This document shows, one piece after another, positions 1 through 9,167 of a stretch of DNA of 64,000 bases (position 1 is the first letter of the stretch; each line of letters opens with the position of its first letter). The stretch is from assembly GCF_000716435.1 (NCBI RefSeq), contig NZ_JNWO01000008.1, positions 124,001-188,000 of the forward strand. The letters run 5' to 3'. The notes below the pieces were generated by a model. That model was not told the origin of the DNA, ran no database searches, and saw only the letters and a program-made list of their open reading frames with translations. The position numbers and the translations under genes were made by a program. This DNA is from Streptomyces xylophagus (GTDB lineage: Bacteria; Actinomycetota; Actinomycetes; Streptomycetales; Streptomycetaceae).

Positions 1-44
1 CCAGATCGCCCAAGCCGCAGAAACCCCACCCCCCCGCCGGAGGC

Positions 45-734
45 CTACGCCCCCTCAACCCCCGTGACCGGCTGAATGTCCGGCTGCAGTTCGTCCGCGT
101 GTTCGCCCGTCACCAGGAACACCACCCGCTTCGCGACCGACACCGCGTGGTCCGCGAAGCGCTCGTAGTAGCGGCCGAGCAGGGTCACGTCGACCGCCGT
201 CTCGATGCCGTGCTTCCACTTGTCGTCCAGGAGGTGCTGGAAGAGGGTGCGGTGGAGCAGGTCCATGTCGTCGTCGTCCGCCTCCAGCTGGAGGGCGAGG
301 TCGACGTCCTTCGTGATGATGACCTCCGCCGCCTTGGCCATCAGGCGCTGGGCGAGCTGGCCCATCTCCAGGATGGTCGCGTGGAGGTCGTGCGGTACGG
401 CGCGCTCGGGGAAGCGGAGCCGGGCGAGCTTCGCCACGTGCTGGGCGAGGTCGCCGGACCGCTCCAGGTCGGCCGACATGCGCAGGGACGTGACGACGAT
501 GCGCAGGTCCGTCGCCACCGGCTGCTGCCGGGCCAGCAGGGCTATGGCCCGTGCTTCCAGGTCGTGCTGGAGGTCGTCGACCTTCTTGTCGGCCTCGATG
601 ACGCTCTCGGCCAGCTTCAGGTCGGAGTCCAGGATGGCCGTGGTGGCGCGTCCGATCGCCGAACCGACCAGCCGGGCCATCTCCACCAGACCGTCACCGA
701 TCGAGTCAAGTTCCTCGTGGTACGCGTCCCGCAT
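45..734 (-). CDS. phoU: Phosphate signalling protein PhoU
   Basis: The 229-residue product is an all-helical protein with the two tandem three-helix PhoU domains, roughly residues 15-105 and 115-205. PhoU proteins are cytoplasmic and link the Pst phosphate transporter to the PhoR kinase, keeping the pathway off when phosphate is plentiful. Length and helix pattern are normal for the family. The gene is divergent from phoR-phoP, the usual streptomycete arrangement. No pst genes lie in the window. The upstream region holds tandem repeats and a PHO-box-like element, which fits PhoP control. I am confident of the family; the regulatory role is carried over from relatives. Confidence 0.95.
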   Translation of the reverse strand: MRDAYHEELDSIGDGLVEMARLVGSAIGRATTAILDSDLKLAESVIEADKKVDDLQHDLEARAIALLARQQPVATDLRIVVTSLRMSADLERSGDLAQHVAKLARLRFPERAVPHDLHATILEMGQLAQRLMAKAAEVIITKDVDLALQLEADDDDMDLLHRTLFQHLLDDKWKHGIETAVDVTLLGRYYERFADHAVSVAKRVVFLVTGEHADELQPDIQPVTGVEGA

Positions 735-796
735 CAGGGTTCCCTCTCCTACGTTTGCTTCGGGGGCTCAGGGGTTCAGGGGGCCTGGGCCCATCG

Positions 797-833
797 GTGT
801 GACCATGTGACCAAACCGTGTGACCGTGTGACC
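797..833. repeat. Four GTGACC direct repeats upstream of phoU
   Basis: Octamers of the form (G/A)TGTGACC occur at 797-804, 805-812, 818-825 and 826-833. They form two abutting pairs separated by AAACC. Read on the phoU strand they are GGTCACAY repeats. They lie between the phoU start and the phoR promoter region, so a regulator-binding array is plausible. They do not closely match the GTTCACC core of PHO boxes. Confidence 0.6.
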
Positions 834-895
834 AGAAACCGGCCCTTCCACCCCACGCTCCCACGTTCCCGCTCCTACGCGACGGTTTCCGCCAC

Positions 896-928
896 CCCAA
901 ATGAATCAATACTGGCTCCAAGGTGAAC
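896..928 (-). promoter_or_regulatory. Possible PHO box in the phoU/phoR intergenic region
   Basis: On the minus strand 918-928 reads GTTCACCTTGG and 896-906 reads ATTCATTTGGG. They are in 11-bp phase with a poorly matching middle unit between them. The first matches the GTTCACC core of Streptomyces PhoP direct-repeat units. The location between divergent phoU and phoR-phoP is where autoregulatory PHO boxes occur in related species. The second unit is degenerate, so this is a candidate only. Confidence 0.4.
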
Positions 929-1001
929 TCTGGGCGACGAGTGTTCGAGGTCGCACTCCGATGGCTGTGGCCAGGAGGTATCCCATGCCTAACCTGGGAG
1001 C

Positions 1002-2255
1002 ATGGACGTGAACGCGGCGGTCGCCGCAGCGGCAGCGATCGCCGGGGTGCTCACCGGCGTCATCGCCATGCTGGCGTTCCGCTGGAGCGAACGCGACCAG
1101 AAGCGACCGACCAGGACCTCCCTGCATACGGACCCGGTGCTTCCGCCGGGTGTGGACACCGTGCTCTCGGTGCTCCGCTCCTCTGCCGTCGTCCTCGACG
1201 AGGCGGACGCCGTGGTCAAGGCCAGCTCGGCGGCGTACGCCCTCGGACTGGTCCGTGGCGGAAAACTTTCCGTCGACCCGATGCTCCAGATGGCCCGGGA
1301 CACCCGGCGCGACGGCGAGATACGCCAGGTCGAGCTGGATCTGCCCAGGCGGGGCACCGGACGCGGCGAGGCACTCGCCGTGTCCGCACGGGTGGCCCCC
1401 CTCGGCTCCCGGCTCGTCCTGCTCCTTGTGGAGGACCTCACCGAGGCCCGCCGCATCGAAGCCGTACGACGTGACTTCGTGGCGAATGTCAGCCACGAAC
1501 TGAAGACCCCGGTCGGGGCCCTCTCCCTCCTCTCCGAGGCGGTCATGGACGCCTCGGACGATCCTGAGGCGGTGGAGCGTTTCGCCGGCCGGATGCAGAT
1601 CGAGGCCACGCGCCTGACCAATCTCGTGCAGGAGCTCATCGACCTGTCGCGGGTCCAGAACGACGACCCCCTCGAAGACGCCGAACCCGTCCGCGTCGAC
1701 GAACTCGTCGCCGAGGCCATCGACCGCTGCCGGCACCAGGCCGGCACCAAGCAGATCACCATGGCCGCCGGCGGCACCGCCGACCTGCACGTCTGGGGCA
1801 ACCGCGGCCAGCTGGCCGCCGCCCTCGGCAACCTGGTCGAGAACGCCGTCAACTACTCGCCCGCCCGCACCCGCGTCGGCATAGCCGCCCGCCGGGTGAA
1901 CGCGCCCGGCGGCGACCACATCGAGGTCGCCGTGACCGACCAGGGCATCGGGATATCCGAGAAGGACAAGGAGCGCGTGTTCGAGCGCTTCTACCGTGTC
2001 GACCCGGCCCGCTCACGGGCCACCGGCGGTACGGGTCTCGGGCTGGCGATCGTCAAGCACGTGGCCGCCTCGCACGGCGGGGAGGTCACGGTGTGGAGCT
2101 CCGAGGGACAGGGCTCCACGTTCACCCTGAGGCTGCCGGAGGCGGGTGCGGCCCGCGACCGTGCCCACCAGCACCCCGACCTCGACGACGAGGTCGAGGG
2201 GTCCCCTGACACATCCCCGTACGAACCGCTTCCCGCCCCGGAGGTCCTTCCGTGA
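1002..2255 (+). CDS. phoR: Phosphate-sensing histidine kinase PhoR
   Basis: This 417-residue kinase has one N-terminal membrane segment (about residues 4-24), a PAS-like linker (about 50-145), a HisKA domain with the H-box NVSHELKTP (phospho-acceptor His165) and a HATPase_c domain. The ATPase domain carries the N-box around residue 285 and a GTGLGLAIV G2 box near 346. It is of the PhoR/SenX3 type, sensing phosphate status through PhoU/Pst and phosphorylating PhoP. The TGA stop overlaps the GTG start of phoP, giving translational coupling. The last 45 residues are an acidic, proline-rich tail. Confidence 0.93.
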   Translation: MDVNAAVAAAAAIAGVLTGVIAMLAFRWSERDQKRPTRTSLHTDPVLPPGVDTVLSVLRSSAVVLDEADAVVKASSAAYALGLVRGGKLSVDPMLQMARDTRRDGEIRQVELDLPRRGTGRGEALAVSARVAPLGSRLVLLLVEDLTEARRIEAVRRDFVANVSHELKTPVGALSLLSEAVMDASDDPEAVERFAGRMQIEATRLTNLVQELIDLSRVQNDDPLEDAEPVRVDELVAEAIDRCRHQAGTKQITMAAGGTADLHVWGNRGQLAAALGNLVENAVNYSPARTRVGIAARRVNAPGGDHIEVAVTDQGIGISEKDKERVFERFYRVDPARSRATGGTGLGLAIVKHVAASHGGEVTVWSSEGQGSTFTLRLPEAGAARDRAHQHPDLDDEVEGSPDTSPYEPLPAPEVLP

Positions 2256-2932
2256 CCCGAGTGCTCGTCGTCGAGGACGAGGAGTCCTTCTCCGACGCCC
2301 TGTCGTACATGCTCCGCAAGGAGGGCTTCGAGGTCGCCATCGCGACCACCGGGCCCGACGGACTCGACGAGTTCGAGCGCAACGGCGCCGACCTCGTCCT
2401 GCTCGACCTGATGCTGCCGGGCCTGCCCGGCACGGAGGTCTGCCGCCAGCTGCGCGGCCGCTCCAACGTCCCCGTGATCATGGTGACGGCCAAGGACAGT
2501 GAGATCGACAAGGTCGTAGGCCTGGAAATAGGAGCCGATGACTACGTCACCAAGCCCTTCTCGTCCCGCGAACTGGTCGCCCGTATCCGGGCCGTCCTGC
2601 GCCGCCGCGGCGAGCCCGAGGAGGTCACTCCGGCCGCCCTCGAGGCAGGTCCGGTCCGCATGGACGTGGATCGCCACGTGGTCACGGTCTCCGGCTCCAA
2701 GGTCGACCTGCCCCTCAAGGAGTTCGACCTGCTGGAGATGCTCCTGCGCAACGCGGGCCGCGTACTGACCCGCATGCAGCTCATCGACAGAGTCTGGGGC
2801 GCCGACTACGTAGGCGACACCAAGACCCTGGACGTCCACGTCAAGCGCCTCCGCGCCAAGATCGAACCGGACCCGGGCGCGCCGCGCTACCTGGTGACGG
2901 TCCGCGGCCTGGGCTACAAGTTCGAGCCGTAA
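2252..2932 (+). CDS. phoP: Phosphate response regulator PhoP
   Basis: This 226-residue OmpR-family regulator has a receiver domain (1-120) with acidic pocket E8/D9, phospho-acceptor Asp52 and Lys near residue 101. A winged-helix DNA-binding domain follows (about 130-226) and ends in the typical VRGLGYKFEP tail. PhoP binds PHO boxes and controls phosphate scavenging; in streptomycetes it also affects antibiotic production. It starts with GTG inside the last codons of phoR, so the two form one operon. A near-perfect second copy of its last 70 bases lies downstream (3022-3092). Confidence 0.95.
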   Translation: MTRVLVVEDEESFSDALSYMLRKEGFEVAIATTGPDGLDEFERNGADLVLLDLMLPGLPGTEVCRQLRGRSNVPVIMVTAKDSEIDKVVGLEIGADDYVTKPFSSRELVARIRAVLRRRGEPEEVTPAALEAGPVRMDVDRHVVTVSGSKVDLPLKEFDLLEMLLRNAGRVLTRMQLIDRVWGADYVGDTKTLDVHVKRLRAKIEPDPGAPRYLVTVRGLGYKFEP

Positions 2933-3021
2933 AACCGGGCCTGGCGGTGGCCGTCGGACGGAGTCCGGCGCAGCACTCCGAAGCCCGCGCAGCGGTGCGA
3001 GGGGTGCGTCAAAAGTGGTGT

Positions 3022-3092
3022 TCGAGCCGGACCCGGGCGCGCCGCGCTACCTGGTGACGGTCCGCGGCCTCGGCTACAAGTTCGAGCCGTAA
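3022..3092 (+). repeat. Duplicated 3' end of phoP
   Basis: Bases 3022-3092 repeat 2862-2932 (the phoP C-terminal codons and stop) at a 160-bp offset, with two mismatches (2866/3026 and 2911/3071). The copy encodes the same C-terminal residues and TAA but has no start of its own, so it is a non-functional scar of a small tandem duplication. The 89 bases between the copies show no gene. Confidence 0.9.
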
Positions 3093-3116
3093 ACCGCCAC
3101 CACCGCGTTATCAGCT

Positions 3117-3165
3117 CTACGACGAAGGGCGGGACCTCTCCGTGAGGTCCCGCCCTTCGTCGTAG
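3117..3165. terminator. Bidirectional terminator between phoP and lipoprotein gene
   Basis: A perfect inverted repeat has 22-base arms (3117-3138 and 3144-3165) and loop TCCGT. It lies between two convergent genes, so it can end transcription from both sides. Confidence 0.9.
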
Positions 3166-3202
3166 TCCTACGGATTGCTACGACTGTTGCTACGACCGCT
3201 GC

Positions 3203-3859
3203 TCAGCCGGCGGACGCCGACTCCGTGGCCGTCGCGCTCGCGGAGGCCGAGTCGGTCGGTGTGGCCGACGTGCTCTTGCCCGGCTTCGGCGAGGTGGACG
3301 TGGTCGCCGTCGCGGAAGCGCCCGCAGCGGGCGTGGGGATCGAGGTCGGGCCCCACTTGGTGAAGTAGCTGTCGGCCGGGACGACGAACGCGCTCAGGCT
3401 CACGCCGCCGGTCGTGCTGAGGGTGAAGGTGACCTTCTGGGCGTTGCCGTCCGTGATGTTGCCGGGGTCGGTCAGCGCGGCGGAGGCGTTGCCCTTGCCG
3501 CCCAGGACGAGCGAGCCGAAGGCCGGGACGACCAGCTTGCCCTTGCCCTTGGCGGGGGTCAGCGTGGCCGTGCCGACGCCGTCGACGCTGACGGAGTCCA
3601 GCGTCTGGGGGTCCTTGCTGTTGTTGAACACGGTCGCGGAGATCACCGCGGGACCCGTGCCCTCGGTGCCGGACTCGGTGAGGGGCTGGGTGATGACGAG
3701 CGCGTTCTGCACCTTGATGACGCCCACGGAGACGGCCGCGTTGTCCGGCTTGACCTCCAGCGTCTGTGCGTCGTTGCCGGCACCGCACGCGGCGAGCGAG
3801 GCGATCGAGAACGCGATGGCGGCGGCGGCGAGGGCGCCGCGTCGAAGGCTGCTGCTCAC
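3203..3859 (-). CDS. Secreted lipoprotein of unknown function
   Basis: The 218-residue protein starts with a basic n-region, a hydrophobic stretch (8-20) and a lipobox SLAAC with lipidated Cys25. It should therefore be anchored on the outer face of the membrane. The mature part is beta-rich and resembles copper-chaperone-like or DUF461-like lipoproteins with a conserved ITQP segment, but I cannot name it. The last 50 residues are Ser/Thr/Ala-rich low complexity. It is convergent with phoP. A gene of this kind holds the same place in other Streptomyces, so it is probably core. Confidence 0.85.
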   Translation of the reverse strand: MSSSLRRGALAAAAIAFSIASLAACGAGNDAQTLEVKPDNAAVSVGVIKVQNALVITQPLTESGTEGTGPAVISATVFNNSKDPQTLDSVSVDGVGTATLTPAKGKGKLVVPAFGSLVLGGKGNASAALTDPGNITDGNAQKVTFTLSTTGGVSLSAFVVPADSYFTKWGPTSIPTPAAGASATATTSTSPKPGKSTSATPTDSASASATATESASAG

Positions 3860-4447
3860 GGCGGCGGCTACTCCTTGAACGTGGGCGGAGCAGGGCGACT
3901 CTCTGATAAAGCCGCCCTAAGTGTCTGTCAGCGGCCTTAGGTTACCGAGCCGTTCCCGCACCACCGCACCCGACCCTCCCTCAACCGGGTACCCGTGTGC
4001 CTCAAGTGACTCGTGGGTCACTTGCGACCGGCACTCGTCCGGCATTCACATAAGCAGCTCAGACGTCTGTCGGCGGATTTTCGGTGAAGAATGCACGGCA
4101 CCTCGGATAATTGATCACCGGCATCTCGACGGGCTTCGGTGATCAATTCCGGATTCGTCTCGTACCGGGCTCCGGCATCCGAACGGAGTAGGGGAAGTCG
4201 AGCACTTGGAACCAGACATTTAGGGACGTTCGTCCACTTGGAGGCGCCTCCGGATGTGTGTAACGTACGCGTTTCACCTCGCCCGGAGAGCCGCTCCGAC
4301 CTGCGAATACCCTCTTCCGCTCGGTCTCCGCAGCACGTTCCTGTTGCTGTTGTCAAGCCCCGAGATGTGCCCTGACCTGCGAAAACGCCATTCAGAACCC
4401 GCAGTTTCCGTGTTACCCTGGATAGCCACGGAAGGGGTACCTGTCAC
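3860..4447. other. 588-base intergenic region before carD
   Basis: No convincing gene was seen on either strand. It must hold the divergent promoters of the lipoprotein gene and carD. Just before carD, GGAAGGGG at about 4430-4437 is a good ribosome-binding site. I could not settle -35/-10 boxes. Confidence 0.5.
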
Positions 4448-4930
4448 ATGACGTTCAAGGTTGGCGACACCGTGGTCTATCCCCATCACGGGGCCGCGCT
4501 GATCGAGGCTATCGAAACTCGCCAGATCAAAGGCGTGGACAAGACCTATTTGGTGCTGAAGGTCGCTCAGGGTGACCTGACGGTGCGTGTGCCAGCGGAC
4601 AATGCGGAGTTCGTCGGCGTACGTGATGTGGTCGGTCAGGACGGGCTGGACCGGGTCTTCGAGGTGCTGCGCGCTCCGTATGCCGAGGAGCCCACGAACT
4701 GGTCGCGTCGTTACAAGGCAAATCTGGAGAAGCTCGCCTCCGGCGATGTCATCAAGGTCGCGGAAGTCGTCCGTGACCTGTGGCGTCGTGAGCGCGAGCG
4801 CGGACTCTCCGCAGGTGAGAAGCGCATGCTCGCCAAGGCTCGCCAGATCCTGGTGAGTGAGCTCGCGCTCGCGGAGAACACGAACGAGGACAAGGCCGAG
4901 GCCCTGCTCGACGAGGTTCTCGCGTCCTGA
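4448..4930 (+). CDS. carD: CarD-family RNA polymerase-binding regulator
   Basis: The 160-residue protein has the N-terminal RNAP-interacting Tudor-like domain (about 1-60, opening with [13 protein letters not shown]) and the C-terminal helical DNA-binding domain (about 65-160) of CarD/CdnL proteins. These bind the RNA polymerase beta subunit and stabilise the open complex at rRNA and many housekeeping promoters. Length is typical. It stands alone ahead of ispD, with its own ribosome-binding site and a 305-base gap afterwards. Confidence 0.95.
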   Translation: MTFKVGDTVVYPHHGAALIEAIETRQIKGVDKTYLVLKVAQGDLTVRVPADNAEFVGVRDVVGQDGLDRVFEVLRAPYAEEPTNWSRRYKANLEKLASGDVIKVAEVVRDLWRRERERGLSAGEKRMLAKARQILVSELALAENTNEDKAEALLDEVLAS

Positions 4931-5235
4931 CGCAGGCAACTGGTACGCCCTGCTCAGCACACTGAAATGCCGTGGTGCCCGATGACAGCTCCCTTGTCGC
5001 CGGGCGCTTCGGCATGTTCGGGGAAATTTTCCGACGCCGACCGCGACTCCGTCGAGGTCCAGGACCCCGACTCTGTGACTCTGTCGAACGCCGGAGAGAC
5101 ATCCCCCGATAATGGTGTGCCGGGCCCGGGCAGCAGGCTCGACCGGTGTCACGGAAGGGTCCGGTCAAGGCGTCGCGCCCGGCACTCCTCAGGCCATACC
5201 CACGTAGGTCGAGCACACAAACCTGACAGGAACCG
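4931..5235. other. 305-base intergenic region carD-ispD
   Basis: Open frames here have no recognisable product. The region ends with AGGAACCG, the ribosome-binding site of ispD. I see no clear hairpin terminator or promoter boxes. Confidence 0.5.
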
Positions 5236-5988
5236 ATGTCTGACGATTCGCGCCCTTCGCAGGCGCAGTCTTCCGCCGCAGCCGTCATTCCGGCCGCCGG
5301 CCGGGGCGTACGCCTCGGTCCGGGCGCCCCCAAAGCGCTACGCGCGCTGAACGGCACCCCCATGCTCATCCACGCGGTCCGCGCCCTCGCCGCGTCCCGC
5401 GCGGTCTCCCTGGTCGTCGTCGTGGCCCCGCCCGACGGCGCCGCCGAGGTCAAGACCCTCCTCGACGCGCACGCGCTGCCCGAGCGGACCGACTTCCTGG
5501 TCGTCCCCGGCGGCGACTCCCGCCAGGAGTCCGTGAAGCTCGGCCTGGACGCGCTGCCGCCCGGCTACGACATCGTCCTGGTCCACGACGCGGCCCGCCC
5601 GCTGGTCCCGGTCGACACGGTCGACGCGGTCATCGAGGCCGTACGGGAGGGAGCTCCCGCCGTAGTACCGGCGCTGCCCCTCGCCGACACGGTCAAGGAA
5701 GTCGAGCCGGCCGCGCACCCCGGCGACCCGGAGCCGGTGGTCGCCACCCCCGAGCGGGCCCGCCTCCGTGCCGTACAGACCCCGCAGGGCTTCGACCGCG
5801 CCACGCTGATCCGCGCCCACGAGACGGTCACGGACAACGTCACCGACGACGCGAGCATGGTCGAACAGCTCGGCCTCACGGTCGTGGTCGTCCCCGGCCA
5901 CGAGGAGGCCTTCAAGGTGACCCGCCCCCTGGACCTGGTCCTCGCGGAGGCGGTCCTGGCCCGCAGGAGGCTGAACGATGGCTTCTGA
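5236..5988 (+). CDS. ispD: 2-C-methyl-D-erythritol 4-phosphate cytidylyltransferase
   Basis: The 250-residue enzyme transfers CMP from CTP to methylerythritol phosphate, the third step of the MEP isoprenoid pathway. The nucleotide-binding signature [16 protein letters not shown] lies at about residues 20-35, VHDAARPLV around 115-123 and the TPQ substrate-loop motif near 180. A short Ser/Gln-rich N-terminal extension precedes the fold. The end overlaps the start of ispF by 11 bases, so the two are co-translated. Confidence 0.95.
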   Translation: MSDDSRPSQAQSSAAAVIPAAGRGVRLGPGAPKALRALNGTPMLIHAVRALAASRAVSLVVVVAPPDGAAEVKTLLDAHALPERTDFLVVPGGDSRQESVKLGLDALPPGYDIVLVHDAARPLVPVDTVDAVIEAVREGAPAVVPALPLADTVKEVEPAAHPGDPEPVVATPERARLRAVQTPQGFDRATLIRAHETVTDNVTDDASMVEQLGLTVVVVPGHEEAFKVTRPLDLVLAEAVLARRRLNDGF

Positions 5989-6472
5989 CCCGTACCCCCT
6001 CCCTCAGGTCGGCATCGGCACCGACATCCACGCCTTCGAGGAGGGCCGCGAGCTGTGGTGCGCGGGTCTGAAGTGGGAGGGCGAGGGCCCGGGGCTGGCA
6101 GGCCACTCCGACGCGGACGTCGTAGCGCATGCCGCATGCAACGCCTTGTTCTCCGCAGCGGGCCTCGGCGACCTGGGCCAGCACTTCGGCACCGGTCGCC
6201 CCGAGTGGTCGGGCGCGTCCGGGGTCACGTTGTTGAGGGAGGCGGCTCGTATCGTCCGAGAGGCGGGCTTCACGATCGGCAACATCGCCGTACAGGTAGT
6301 AGGCCCACGCCCGAAGATCGGCAAGCGAAGGGACGAGGCACAGAAGCTGTTGTCGGAGGCGGCGGGGGCTCCGGTGTCGGTGTCGGGTGCGACGACGGAC
6401 GGCTTGGGCTTCCCGGGCAGGGACGAGGGCCTGATGGCGGTGGCAACAGCCCTGGTCGTGAAACACGCGTGA
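5978..6472 (+). CDS. ispF: 2-C-methyl-D-erythritol 2,4-cyclodiphosphate synthase
   Basis: This 164-residue cytosolic trimeric enzyme cyclises CDP-ME-2-phosphate, the fifth MEP-pathway step. The metal-binding D-x-H lies in GTDIHAF (about 14-20), [11 protein letters not shown] near 43-53 supplies the third ligand, and [13 protein letters not shown] near the C-terminus closes the active site. Length is normal. ATG lies within the ispD end. A Streptomyces intergenic repeat follows directly. Confidence 0.95.
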   Translation: MASDPYPLPQVGIGTDIHAFEEGRELWCAGLKWEGEGPGLAGHSDADVVAHAACNALFSAAGLGDLGQHFGTGRPEWSGASGVTLLREAARIVREAGFTIGNIAVQVVGPRPKIGKRRDEAQKLLSEAAGAPVSVSGATTDGLGFPGRDEGLMAVATALVVKHA

Positions 6473-6486
6473 GTGAGCCGGTTTTT

Positions 6487-6531
6487 TAGGGGCGCGGGGA
6501 ACTGCGCGACCAGCCCCCACCGGCCCGCAGA
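6487..6531. repeat. Streptomyces interspersed intergenic repeat, copy 1
   Basis: The segment begins TAGGGGCGCGGGGAACTGCG and ends CGGCCCGCAG. The same block recurs at 10912-10953. From memory this is a very common noncoding repeat in Streptomyces genomes; its function is unknown to me. It fills the ispF-cysS gap. Confidence 0.75.
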
Positions 6532-6585
6532 CAACAATCGACCCAACCGTCTGAGGCACAAGGAAACGCCCACTACCCTTGTACC

Positions 6586-7986
6586 GTGACCATTCGCCTG
6601 TACGACACCAGCGCCCGGCAGATTCGTGACTTCACCCCGCTCACAGCGGGCTGTGTCTCGATCTACCTCTGTGGCGCCACCGTGCAGGCCGCCCCCCACA
6701 TCGGCCACATCCGCTCGGGCCTGAACTTCGACATCCTCCGCCGCTGGTTCGAATACCGCGGCTACGACGTCACGTTCATCCGCAACGTCACGGACATCGA
6801 CGACAAGATCATCGCCAAGTCCCGTGACCAGGGCCGCCCTTGGTGGGCGATCGGCTACGAGAACGAGCGCGCGTTCAACGACGGTTACAGCGCACTCGGC
6901 TGCCTCCCGCCGACGTACGAACCGCGGGCGACCGGTCACGTCCCCGAGATGATCGAGATGATGCGCGGGCTCATCGAGCTTGGTCACGCGTACGAGGCCG
7001 ACGGCAGCGTCTACTTCGACGTGCGCTCCTACCCGGACTATCTCCAGCTGTCCAACCAGGACATCGACGACCTCCGCCAGCCCTCCGAGGAGGGCATCAC
7101 CGGCAAACGCGACCCGCGCGACTTCGCGATGTGGAAGGCGACCAAGCCGGGCGAGCCCGACTGGGAGACCCCGTGGGGCCGCGGCCGCCCCGGCTGGCAC
7201 CTGGAGTGCTCGGCGATGGCGCACAAGTACCTGGGCCCCGCCTTCGACATCCACGGCGGCGGCCTCGACCTGATCTTCCCGCACCACGAGAACGAGATCG
7301 CCCAGGCCAAGGCCTACGGCGACGACTTCGCGCAGTACTGGGTGCACAACGCCTGGGTCACCATGAGCGGCGAGAAGATGTCGAAGTCGCTCGGCAACAG
7401 CGTGCTGGTGAGCGAGATGGTCAAGGTGTGGCGGCCGATCGTGCTGCGCTACTACCTCGGCACCCCGCACTACCGCTCGATGATCGAGTACAGCGAGGAG
7501 GCCCTGCGCGAGGCGGAGTCCGCGTTCGCGCGGATCGAGGGCTTCGTGCAGCGGGTCGTGGAGAAGGCCGGGGGAGTCGTCGAGCCCGCGGCCGAGGTGC
7601 CGCCGGCGTTCGCCGAGGCGATGGACGACGACCTGGGCGTGCCGCAGGCGCTCGCCGTCGTACACACCACGGTCCGCCAGGGGAACTCCGCACTCGCGGC
7701 CGACGACAAGGAAGCCGCCGTAGCGCGTCTCGCCGAGGTGCGCGCCATGCTCGGCGTCCTCGGCCTCGACCCGCTGGACCCGCAGTGGGCCGGCGAGACC
7801 GACCGCGGCGACGATCTGCACGGTGTCGTCGACACCCTGGTCCGCATGGTCCTCGACCAGCGCGAGGCCGCCCGGGGCCGTAAGGACTGGGGCACCGCGG
7901 ACGCCATCCGTGACCAGCTCAACCAGTCGGGCCTGGTCATCGAGGACGGTCCGCAGGGCCCGCGCTGGACCCTCGGCCCCCGCTGA
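6586..7986 (+). CDS. cysS: Cysteinyl-tRNA synthetase
   Basis: The 466-residue class I synthetase charges tRNA-Cys. Visible are the zinc ligand Cys29, the HIGH signature at 38-41, further zinc ligands in GWHLECS (about 204-210) and PHHENE (about 233-238), and the KMSKS loop near 264-268. A helical anticodon-binding domain and small DALR-like tail follow. The start is GTG. Size matches bacterial CysS; the mycothiol ligase MshC would be shorter, near 410 residues. A hairpin terminator follows. Confidence 0.96.
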   Translation: MTIRLYDTSARQIRDFTPLTAGCVSIYLCGATVQAAPHIGHIRSGLNFDILRRWFEYRGYDVTFIRNVTDIDDKIIAKSRDQGRPWWAIGYENERAFNDGYSALGCLPPTYEPRATGHVPEMIEMMRGLIELGHAYEADGSVYFDVRSYPDYLQLSNQDIDDLRQPSEEGITGKRDPRDFAMWKATKPGEPDWETPWGRGRPGWHLECSAMAHKYLGPAFDIHGGGLDLIFPHHENEIAQAKAYGDDFAQYWVHNAWVTMSGEKMSKSLGNSVLVSEMVKVWRPIVLRYYLGTPHYRSMIEYSEEALREAESAFARIEGFVQRVVEKAGGVVEPAAEVPPAFAEAMDDDLGVPQALAVVHTTVRQGNSALAADDKEAAVARLAEVRAMLGVLGLDPLDPQWAGETDRGDDLHGVVDTLVRMVLDQREAARGRKDWGTADAIRDQLNQSGLVIEDGPQGPRWTLGPR

Positions 7987-8022
7987 ACCCACCCCGATCG
8001 CACCCGGTCAACGAAGATCGAC

Positions 8023-8050
8023 TGTGCCGCCCGGCCCTCCGGGCGGCACA
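8023..8050 (+). terminator. Terminator after cysS
   Basis: Perfect 12-base arms (TGTGCCGCCCGG at 8023-8034, complement at 8039-8050) flank the loop CCCT, 37 bases past the cysS stop. Confidence 0.8.
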
Positions 8051-8107
8051 CTGCATAGACGTACGTACGCACCGCACCCCCAGACGGGTCACACAGACAG
8101 GTAGGTC

Positions 8108-9049
8108 ATGGCAGCCAACAACCGCCGCATGTCCGGCAAGAAGGGCGCGCAGGTCGGCAGTGGCGGCCAGCGGCGCCGGGGCCTCGAGGGCAAGGGCCCC
8201 ACCCCGCCCGCCGAGGCGCGCAAGGGCCACAAGAAGAACCGCGTCGCCAACGCCAAGGCCAAGCAGGTCCAGCGCCGTCCGGTCGCGCGCGGGCGCGGCG
8301 GCAAGGGCACGTCCGAGATGGTCGTGGGGCGCAACCCGGTCGTGGAGGCGCTGCGCGAGGGCGTTCCGGCGGTCACGCTGTACGTCCAGCAGTTCATCGA
8401 CAACGACGAGCGGGTGCGCGAGGCGCTCCAGCTCGTCGCCGAGCGCGGCGGCGTCCACCTCATGGAGGCCCCCCGCCCCGAGCTGGACCGCATGACCAAC
8501 GGCCTCAACCACCAGGGCCTGGTCCTCCAGGTCCCGCCGTACGAGTACGCGCACGCCGAGGACCTCGCCAACGCGGCCTACGACAAGGGCGAGGACCCGC
8601 TGATCGTCGCCCTCGACGGTGTGACCGACCCGCGCAACCTCGGCGCGATCGTCCGCTCCGTCTCCGCGTTCGGCGGTCACGGCGTCCTCGTCCCCGAGCG
8701 CCGCGCGGCCGGCATGACCGCGGGCGCCTGGAAGACGTCGGCCGGTACGGCGGCCCGTACGCCCGTCGCCCGCGCCACCAACCTGACGCGCGCCCTGGAG
8801 GCGTACAAGAAGGCGGGCCTCGCGATCGTCGGTCTCGCGGCCGACGGTGAGCACGAGGTCGGTGAACTCGCCGCGCTGGAAGGCCCGGTGGTCATCGTCG
8901 TCGGCAGCGAGGGCAAGGGCCTGTCCCGACTCGTGGGCGAGACCTGCGACTTCCGGGTCCGCATCCCGATGCCGGGCGGTGCGGAGTCGCTCAACGCCGG
9001 TGTCGCGGCCGGGGTCGTCCTCTACGAGGCGGCGCGCAAGCGTTCCTGA
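8108..9049 (+). CDS. rlmB: 23S rRNA 2'-O-methyltransferase, RlmB/TrmH type
   Basis: The 313-residue SPOUT-fold methyltransferase has an N-terminal basic, disordered tail (about 1-70), an L30e-like RNA-binding domain (about 75-155) and the SpoU catalytic domain. The three SpoU motifs are present: [12 protein letters not shown] near 178-189, [11 protein letters not shown] near 264-274, and [18 protein letters not shown] near 285-302. It likely methylates the ribose of a 23S rRNA guanosine; the exact site is inferred. The long basic tail is common in actinobacterial homologues. Confidence 0.9.
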   Translation: MAANNRRMSGKKGAQVGSGGQRRRGLEGKGPTPPAEARKGHKKNRVANAKAKQVQRRPVARGRGGKGTSEMVVGRNPVVEALREGVPAVTLYVQQFIDNDERVREALQLVAERGGVHLMEAPRPELDRMTNGLNHQGLVLQVPPYEYAHAEDLANAAYDKGEDPLIVALDGVTDPRNLGAIVRSVSAFGGHGVLVPERRAAGMTAGAWKTSAGTAARTPVARATNLTRALEAYKKAGLAIVGLAADGEHEVGELAALEGPVVIVVGSEGKGLSRLVGETCDFRVRIPMPGGAESLNAGVAAGVVLYEAARKRS

Positions 9050-9167
9050 ACGGACGTTCGGCACCGTCACCCACTCGGGGCAATCTGCGGGGCGAGGGCG
9101 AGCTTGACGCTGTCCGGACACTTCCGGCAAGTCAAAGCAGTGTCCTAAACACACGTCACTCGGTTAG

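Noticed and set aside
3022..3092. Second phoP-like gene
   Set aside because: It is only the last codons and stop, without start or receiver domain.
6004..7992. 662-codon minus-strand frame opposite ispF and cysS
   Set aside because: It is the codon-position-3 GC shadow of two certain genes; no domain or ribosome-binding site.
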